Positions 58,185 through 64,000 of a stretch of DNA of 64,000 nt are shown piece by piece (the stretch's first letter is position 1; every line of letters starts with the position of its first letter). This DNA is from Deroplatys truncata. Taxonomy: Eukaryota; Arthropoda; Insecta; Mantodea; Mantidae. The notes under the pieces were generated by a model. It was not told where the DNA came from and made no database searches. It saw only the letters and a program-made list of their open reading frames with translations. The position numbers were made by a program, and so were the translations under genes. The stretch lies in the NCBI GenBank assembly GCA_030765065.1, contig CM060980.1, forward strand, positions 60,620,364 through 60,684,363, given 5' to 3'.

Positions 58185-58420
58185 AACTGGTTACTGGTAT
58201 CCGCCGCGTCATGTTAACTGTCCTCAGCAAATAGGAAGTGTCAAATTCCGGGTCCTTTTGGGATAAAAGGGCGACAACCCGCAGCATGTGGCGCAGTGCA
58301 GCCCTGAGGACGACCTCAACAAGGTGTCGAAACATTAGCTATTCTAGACAGTTAACATATACGGCAGATACCAGAAACCAGTTATATCAAAGACGCTGGC
58401 CAAGGAAACCTAAGAGAAAA
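58185..58420 (+). mobile_element. 236-bp inverted-repeat element with hammerhead-like core
   Basis: A 16-base target duplication (ATCCAACAYGAAGATT at 58169-58184 and 58421-58436) flanks it. Inside are imperfect inverted repeats of about 37 bases (58185-58222 and 58347-58383: AACTGGTTxCTGGTAT and GTTAACTGTC), enclosing CCCTGAGGACGACCTC and GTGTCGAAACATTAG. A long duplication points to reverse-transcription-type insertion and not to a cut-and-paste MITE. CTGANGA..GAAAC cores of this kind are known from Penelope-like elements, which carry hammerhead motifs in their terminal repeats. No RT is present, so it would be a non-autonomous or truncated member. Confidence 0.55.
58304..58333 (+). ncRNA. 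Hammerhead-ribozyme-like core (candidate)
   Basis: CTGAGGA (58304-58310) and GAAAC (58329-58333) match the two conserved core boxes. The 18 bases between can fold as GAC(C)..GGTGTC with one bulged base and an unpaired C next to the first box, so stem II is imperfect. Stems I and III are not obvious. It may be an inactive descendant of a ribozyme or a chance match. Confidence 0.25.
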
Positions 58421-59010
58421 ATCCAACACGAAGATTTTTCAAGAAAATTTTGACTCTCTAAAACTGGTTCTAACAATTTTGATTAAAATACCATACATTA
58501 AGGTATTTTACGTTACAAATAAAATGTATACATTGAATTTTCTGGAATTAACCTATGAAGTCCTTTTTATTCAGAAGGAATTATGTATAATCCTCTATAA
58601 CTGGTAAACGTTAACCGATAGACGAAAACGTGCTATACTGAAATATGGATTTCTTTAAAACACACAATTTAGTTCAAATAAGTTTTTATGGCATAATACC
58701 TTTCTAAGGTATCCGTTATTAAATGTTCGAATTATTCCTTACTTGGTGATTCTTTCAAAGTCCTGTCAACATTCAGGTGTGTCTCCCGATTGCATGGAAT
58801 ACATATGGAATTTTAAGGCCATCATATAGAATCCAGTTCTCAGATATTAGACTATTGCTACTCTCTATGTATCTATAACGAAATGTGTAATTTAGCTATT
58901 TCCACAAAGGTTTATTTGTAGTAGATAGAAAAATAAGCTTCAGTAAGAATAGTTTGTATACCCACTAATAAGCGGTAGAGAAGGTTATGTGAATGTAACA
59001 CATCAAATAT

Positions 59011-59667
59011 TTTTATATTATTTTACTAGCTGCAACTTCAGCAAATATGTGTACTTCAAATAAGATTGAGTAAAATTTTGATAGCATGTAAATATCGCAA
59101 CGTCTCTGCTTAAATTTGTATCTCATGCCTGTAGGTGTATTACAAGTATTTAGGCATTGCCTTAGATGAGCTATTGCAAATAGAATATGCGTACTCGTTT
59201 GTGTTTTATGTGTCCTTTTTACATATTAACTTTTTAGTTAAAAGTTAAAAAGAAAAATGCTTATGCTCATAATTTATTGCGTTGCCGCCTTAATTCGTTT
59301 CGTTTAAGCACTGTGTATTTGAGTTGAGATATAACAAGTGATACTAATCAATGAAACCATTTGCAATTCTAAAAATATAAGTAACAACCTGCTCCTCCAA
59401 GTCAGAGTAGGCGCGGATATCTTATAACACCCCACCTTACTCCAAATCTTTAATAGTATATTATGATACAAGGGGTTAAAGCTGGATTTTATTTTGGGAG
59501 TAGGAATGTTTGTGAATGCCTTCTTTTGACAATTGAACGAGAAAAATAAAACCACTTTTAACACGTGTGGCATCTACTATTTTTAGACAGCGCTCGAATT
59601 TGTAAAACATCAATAATATTATATTGATTCCTGAAACTAACAGAGATCACGTATACAACGCGGTTAT
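59011..59667. other. Unassigned AT-rich DNA
   Basis: No gene or repeat is recognised. Confidence 0.45.
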
Positions 59668-60475
59668 ATTAAAAAATCTGATGTGTTACACTCACATGAC
59701 TTTCCCTACTATTGTACAAACTATTTTTACAAACGTTTATTCTCCATATGCTTCATGTTAATCGAGATGTTAATCCTATTGCTAATTTTCTTGTAGATGC
59801 AAGGCTTTAAGCGAAAGTCAAATCTTTTAAGAGCTGGTTGCTATGTGGCGCATTTCATTCTCTTTGCATGTCCAGGACATAAAAAAGTGAATAACGAATT
59901 CCCATTTGAGAAAAAGTATAAGTATTGGAAAATTTAAGGGAATAACAAGTAATATCTCGAAAATGGTTCACTCAACAACAAAAATGTATATGACATAAAT
60001 TGTGTATTTTAACGCGATCTACATTTTTTGTGTAGTAAACTTTTGTTATCTCTTATGGTTTACCAGTTATGCAAAAGTCGTTCACAATGAGGAATACTTT
60101 TGGAGACATTCCCAGAAAATTCGAGATATACAATTCATTTGTCATGAAAATATCTTAAACATATGATATTCTAATGAAGATCGTTAGAGCCCTTTTTAAG
60201 AAAATTAAAATGTTCGAAAAATGTTCCATGTAAATGATACTCTGGGTTGGGGGTATTTTCTTGAAAACCTTCGTGTCGCATCTCTGGAAGATACTGAACC
60301 TAAATACCAAGTTTGGTGTTTATCCGACTGTTCGTTTCTGAGTTATGCTGTTCACAGACACACACACACACACACACACACACGGACATCTTTCCAAAAA
60401 TGTTTCTTTTTGGATTCAGGGGTCTCAGAACATATATTTCCGGTGAAATCTCGGTATCGAATTTTTGGGTGGAAT
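59668..60475 (-). mobile_element. Family A repeat, copy 13 (young-looking)
   Basis: From AAAAAATCTGATGTGTTACA to TCGAATTTTTGGGTGGAATA, where it is cut by the (TTA)n tail of E2. It is very close to copies 5 and 7. The (CA)n site is at 60356-60383. Frames reading His-Thr repeats or FLENLRVASLEDTEPKYQ recur in copies 5, 7 and 9 by shared descent only. Confidence 0.85.
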
Positions 60476-60485
60476 ATGTCAGATG

Positions 60486-60546
<61 letters not shown>

Positions 60547-60935
60547 CATCATCATCATCATGATTACTCTATTTATTTTACTCGCTTTAACTACTTGGTC
60601 ATATCGCGATGGGTCTGTTAGTGGATAACTCTTAGATCGATGTGTGGCGGACAGTTAGCCTTCTAGGTCTCATCCCTATAACCATCTGCTTCGTCACGTG
60701 TCCACAGAGACCTTAGTGCATAGCAACTGGATCTTCTGCTTCGTTCAGTGCAGATGGCATTAAGGAGCCGTCCAGTCCAACTGCCGCCATCAAACAGAAA
60801 GGCAGACAGTTACACTTCTAGGTCTCATCCCTGTTACCATGCCATCTTGCTTAGTCACGTGTCCACAGAGACCCTAGTGCAAACAGCCCGATCTTCTGCT
60901 TCGTGCCGTGCAGATAGCATCAGGGTACCGTCATG
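60486..60935 (-). mobile_element. Family E repeat, copy 2, with (TAA)n tail
   Basis: The left side is a (TTA)n run of about 20 units and (CAT)n, i.e. a TAA tail on the minus strand, followed by TTTTACTCGCTTTAAC and GGTCATATCGCGATGG, as at the LINE 3' end (17630-17660) and E1. The body holds two tandem units of about 155 bases, each with GGTCTCATCCCT, CACGTGTCCACAGAGACC, GATCTTCTGCTTCG and GTGCAGAT. Confidence 0.65.
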
Positions 60936-61615
60936 TTTTGTTGATTCGCTAGCGTCATTTTCACTGAAATTATTTTCACCATGGTTCGCCCTTAACTAGG
61001 CAATGAAGCGATTAAATGCTATATCGTATTACTTTCTGCATTTTTTGGGTAACTACTTCTAGTGTTATTCGTTCTGCTGCTTTTGTAATTTCACCTCCAT
61101 TTCAGTTTCTGAAATCATAATTTTTCCGCCATTTAATCTTTAGATAAATGAGTAACGTTTCAGATAAAAGAAAGCTGCCAATATAACTAATTGCGATAAA
61201 CTGAAGAATGGCGATTTTTATTGTGAATATGCGAGTGCCATGATATATTAATCATATAAAAAGACATAATGAAACATAATCAAACCAAGTCGAGTCATTA
61301 AACATTTGTAAATACAAAGGGTAATTGCCATGTGATTGGACTTGAAACCAAAAGTTGCCACAATAAGGATTATCGCAATACTTTGTGTTAGAAGTTATAC
61401 TTTTAGGCCATGCTGTCAAAAAAAAAGTATTAGCCGAAGTCAAATTCTATATTAAGTGTTTAAAAACAAGACTGCGGCAAATAACAGGAGCATGTGCTGA
61501 AAGAAATCACTGCCTAATTAATTTATCGTCGGGGATGTTTAATTTATATTGGGCTATAAGGGGTTTGATATTTATGTACGATACTTTATGGGTTCGTTGA
61601 TTCTCTATATATATA
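60936..61615. other. Unassigned AT-rich DNA
   Basis: No gene or repeat is recognised. Confidence 0.45.
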
Positions 61616-61724
61616 TTGCACAAAACATATTTTACTCTTATTTCCAATAATGTACCATATACACTATGTCTTACATACATAATTACATATATTTTAACCA
61701 GTTGTAGGCGGGTTTTTTATGACA

Positions 61725-61760
<36 letters not shown>

Positions 61761-61798
61761 CATCATAATTGCTGCTTAAGGTCAGAAATACTGCCTCA
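61616..61798 (-). mobile_element. LTR family B-like end fragment (fossil)
   Basis: On the minus strand it starts TGAGGCAGTATTTCTGACC and continues through a (TA)n run to an AACCCGCCTAC block, matching in order the first 150-180 bases of family B. A (TA)n tract at 61728-61757 lies inside. The rest of the LTR is absent. Confidence 0.5.
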
Positions 61799-62060
61799 AA
61801 CCGAAATTAAAATTTTGAATATTATAGCGAGATATAAAAGAATAAAGATGACATTAAGAGCTAAGCCATAGGAGAGAACTTAGAACGTTCAAGAAACCGT
61901 TTGATAAGCAAAATTATATATTGTAGAATGGCGTTATACCGGATTGCCTTTAATTTATAAATACAAACCATACTAACAAGGCCAGAGTGCGGAAACACTG
62001 TGATCATATAAAACATGGAGTAGTAAATTTTTAATAAACACTTGAAGACAGATCAATCCT
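61799..62060. other. Unassigned AT-rich DNA
   Basis: No gene or repeat is recognised. Confidence 0.4.
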
Positions 62061-62064
62061 ATAG

Positions 62065-62073
62065 GAAGAAGAC

Positions 62074-62116
<43 letters not shown>

Positions 62117-62215
62117 GTGACTTGTAGCAGCCTAGCATAGTTCAGTACTACAGCTAGAAACTCGAACCATTGATCTTCGGCTTTCCCTGCAGATGCTCTA
62201 TCGCTGAGTTGATAT
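62065..62215 (-). mobile_element. SINE S4b, tRNA-headed with (ATT)n tail
   Basis: The minus strand reads AACTCAGCGATAGAGCATC (A-box-like) and ATGGTTCGAGTTTC (B-box-like), then a short body and an (ATT)n tail (62075-62115 on plus as AAT). Confidence 0.55.
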
Positions 62216-62284
62216 TCTTTTTTCTTTTTTTTTAAGTTCCCTTGTCTTACCGAGCTTATGATACTGTGGATTTTTTTACGGTTT

Positions 62285-62445
62285 TTTTCATTACCGCTTA
62301 TTGCCGCAGCACACAACATACATACACACCACAAACACCCATAGCCATGGCGGGACTCGAATCCGCGACCCTCAGCTTGGTGGAGCGCCGGAGCTATACA
62401 CTCCAGCAACCACGGCTACGAGGGCCGGCACTATGGCGGCATGTC
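62285..62445 (-). mobile_element. SINE S4a, tRNA-headed
   Basis: The minus strand reads CCGTGGTTGCTGGAGTG, a long spacer, and GGATTCGAGTCCCGCCATGG (B box). The body ends with an A-rich tail (AAAAAAAAAGAAAAAAG) that runs straight into S4b, so the two are tandem in the same orientation. Confidence 0.6.
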
Positions 62446-62951
62446 CGCAAGCACAATAAATTTCTCATCTGATTCATGTAACCCAGAAATCTTTGAGGCG
62501 ATCTTAGTAACTCAGAGATGTTAAATTTTAAAGGCGATTTACACTGTTGGAAGCAGCTTTAATTTCTGAAGTTTATATTTAATCATTATAGGGGTTAAGC
62601 TTTTTGAAAACACTGTTTCACACTAGCTGAAATAATTTTAATAGCATCTATTTATCTTCAAATACGCTTTTCTTATCAATTTGGATATTAATTATTTTAC
62701 ACAAGCGTTCTTCTATATTAACATGTTGAAAGGATGTTTTTTAACATGAATGTGCACTGAAAACAGATTTACTTAACGCACATTTTAATTTTCAAAATAG
62801 AAATGAACTCGAGCACAAATTTGCATTATATATTCTTTCTCTATATTTTTTTCGAATTTCTAACAAATGTTACTGGGAAATTAGCTAGCTCTTGTTAGGA
62901 CTAAAGTATATTTTTATCTGCAAGAATCGAAAGTAAAGCTGTCCTTAGGCC
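62446..62951. other. Unassigned AT-rich DNA, possible 3' flank
   Basis: No repeat is recognised. If 62952-63140 is a terminal exon on the minus strand, this would be its 3' untranslated region. I see only a weak poly(A)-like ATTAAA at about 62785 on the minus strand. Confidence 0.35.
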
Positions 62952-63140
62952 TTAGATAAAATTATTTTCTTGAAGCAGCTGCCAGATATTGTCATTTTCT
63001 GGATGCAACTTGATGGCAGACAAGATTCCAGAGACGAACGAAGTCCCTATCATTTCCAGTTCGAAACACCCGCACTTGGCCAGTAGACGCGGAGTCCCGC
63101 GAGAGGGCGACGAGGCGGCCCTTGCAGGTAGGCTAACGTG
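62952..63140 (-). CDS. Candidate host 3'-terminal exon, product unknown
   Basis: The minus strand has an open stretch ending in a stop at 62954-62952, coding about 55-60 residues that include RGTPRLLAKCGCFELEM, GTSFVSGILSAIKLHPENDN and IWQLLQENNFI. The DNA is GC-richer than its surroundings and third codon positions are mostly G or C, as in real coding sequence. Possible splice acceptors lie near GTTAG (about 63137) and CTGCAAG (about 63125). The frame also stays open upstream into an S3 SINE body up to 63359, giving 135 codons, so an exonised SINE is another reading. I do not recognise the protein. Confidence 0.35.
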   Translation of the reverse strand, partial: HVSLPARAASSPSRGTPRLLAKCGCFELEMIGTSFVSGILSAIKLHPENDNIWQLLQENNFI

Positions 63141-63149
63141 CCCTGTCTT

Positions 63150-63385
63150 TTCGGGCAGAAATCTTTCCAAAGCGCAGTAACCATGCCATCTGTCCATCAC
63201 TAGGCGCACTACGGATCCCGGAGATATGAAAGGGAGAAAGATGAAATGACAGGAAATGAGGGAAAGGGGAAAGCGTGGTAGAATATACCACTCCAGCATT
63301 CGCCTAGGCGACCAGGAAAACCATGAAAAACCCCATGGTCGAAACCCCGAAAAAACCACGAAAAATCCCCAGAGAAAAGAATATC
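63150..63385 (-). mobile_element. SINE S3 body without head
   Basis: On the minus strand TTTTTCATGGTTTTCCTGG, GGCGAATGCTGGAGTGGT and CTACCACGCTTTCCC match the S3 body at 47145-47205 (GCGAATGCTGGGGTGGT and CTACCACGATTTCC). TTTTTCGTGG and TTTTTCATGG words occur in tandem at the head side. Confidence 0.65.
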
Positions 63386-64000
63386 ATAAAATACTCTCAT
63401 CTTTTTATAAGCGAGCCCAACTTGGAATATCGATATTACCTCATTGCCATTACCGGCACACTTGTGATAATGAGCCAATATGCACGATATTTATTACAGG
63501 ATAAGGTTGCATATAAATAACTAACTCACTACTTCTGGTATAATTTTTAAAAATAACACTTTTCTATATGATAGCAAGGGACGAGAGTACAGGCTGTTTT
63601 TGTTATGTTGGTAGTATTGAGATGCGTTTCCTTCTCACTAGCGAGAGAAACTAAACTTCTCTCTCATCTTCTCCCACCCGCCTCTCGTCCCACCTCTGCT
63701 CCTTTTCAGTTAAATATATGTGCAAAGTTATAATACAAGGAAATGTGTAAGAGAGAATATGCAGTTGTATGGCTGGTAGCGGGGGAGGGGTTAGTCGTGG
63801 AAGGAATAAACCTAACTACAGCCAGCTACTCCCTTCTGTTAATGCAAAGCAAAGGAGCACAGAAACCTGGCTTGTACATATGTGCACACAAAGAGCAAAT
63901 GTGCGATACACGCGTGTGTGTGCGCTCAAGAAAATCAGAGTGAATGACCAGCAAAGATGCAAGTTTTAAAGGGCTATGTTTACACGCTCAGAGTTTGTAA
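63386..64000. other. Unassigned DNA
   Basis: No gene or repeat is recognised; a CT-rich patch lies at 63655-63710. Two overlapping plus frames at 63743-63969 have no motif. Confidence 0.4.

Larger units (their letters stand above)
57945..59010 (+). mobile_element. Family A repeat, copy 12, with an insert
   Basis: From GGTAGAGAACGTACTACTGC to GGTAGAGAAGGTTATGTGAA and TGTAACACATCAAAT, with the TG site at 58069-58085. It belongs to the same subfamily as copies 3 and 9 (CCACTAATAAGCGGTAGAG). A 236-bp element splits it at 58185-58420. Confidence 0.8.

Noticed and set aside
58185-58420. Plain cut-and-paste MITE reading of this inverted-repeat element
   Set aside because: The flanking duplication is 16 bases and the right inverted repeat ends 37 bases inside the element's right boundary, so the TIRs are not terminal on that side.
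60352-60628. Frames with long His-Thr or Ile/Tyr runs
   Set aside because: They are translations of (CA)n and (TTA)n tracts.
55836-61798. LTR fragments at 55836-56662 and 61616-61798 as two halves of one split LTR
   Set aside because: The 5 kb between holds several unrelated repeats in no nested order, and the two pieces differ in sequence quality; independent fragments are simpler.
1-64000. CRISPR array, operons, bacterial-type promoters or terminators
   Set aside because: The DNA is eukaryotic and no regularly spaced repeats with unique spacers are present.

Overview
The window is repeat-dominated, AT-rich eukaryotic nuclear DNA. No complete host gene is visible. tRNA-headed SINEs, several LINE clades, mariner, hAT and DUF4817-bearing relics, solo LTRs and long tracts of (CA)n, (AAT)n and (TA)n point to an insect with a large genome. 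A cockroach- or termite-like polyneopteran is my best guess, but that is inference, since no diagnostic host gene is present. The only stretch that reads like a host exon is a short GC-rich segment on the minus strand at 62952-63140.

I use local family names. Family A is an unclassified interspersed repeat of about 0.85-0.95 kb with more than a dozen copies, in both orientations. One end reads ACTTTCTCTAC and the other GTAGAGAAAGT. Many copies carry an outer short hairpin plus T-run beyond one end, and an internal site that has grown (CA)n tracts. Family B is a solo LTR of about 1 kb flanked by 4-bp target duplications; D is a related LTR. Family C is an LTR-like repeat of 0.75-0.9 kb. S1-S7 are tRNA-headed SINEs. 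E is a repeat sharing a 3' tail with a LINE.

Layout: 1-3230, an A copy then unassigned DNA. 3240-5083, a GTGAGTGGGTGGCT minisatellite broken by an AT-rich insert. 6150-11860, A copies, a GC-rich structured block, E and S1. 12241-15130, solo LTR B1 and a hAT-like region carrying SINEs. 16048-19752, an A copy, a LINE RNase H fragment with a (TAA)n tail, and a terminal-inverted-repeat (TIR) element with a DUF4817 helix-turn-helix relic. 20660-25490, A, SINE, hAT transposase relic, deleted mariner, LTR B2 and LINE RT fragment. 26027-31700, A, C1, SINEs, LTR D and an A copy holding both a hAT MITE and a SINE. 33290-36620, A inserted in A, then a LINE with endonuclease and RT. 38866-42000, SINEs and a second DUF4817 relic. 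46965-50083, a stack of four elements: A containing SINE S3 and C2, with C2 containing LTR B3. 54385-57100, a tandem duplication and a perfect-TIR element enclosing a tRNA-like module, plus a second decayed copy. 57945-60935, an A copy carrying a 236-bp inverted-repeat element with a hammerhead-like core, another A copy, and E2. 61616-63385, LTR fragment, SINEs and the candidate exon.

No operon-like or pathway logic is present. The biology here is the layering of mobile elements. The insertions have usable target duplications or homologous empty sites in the same window, which lets element ends and relative ages be read directly.
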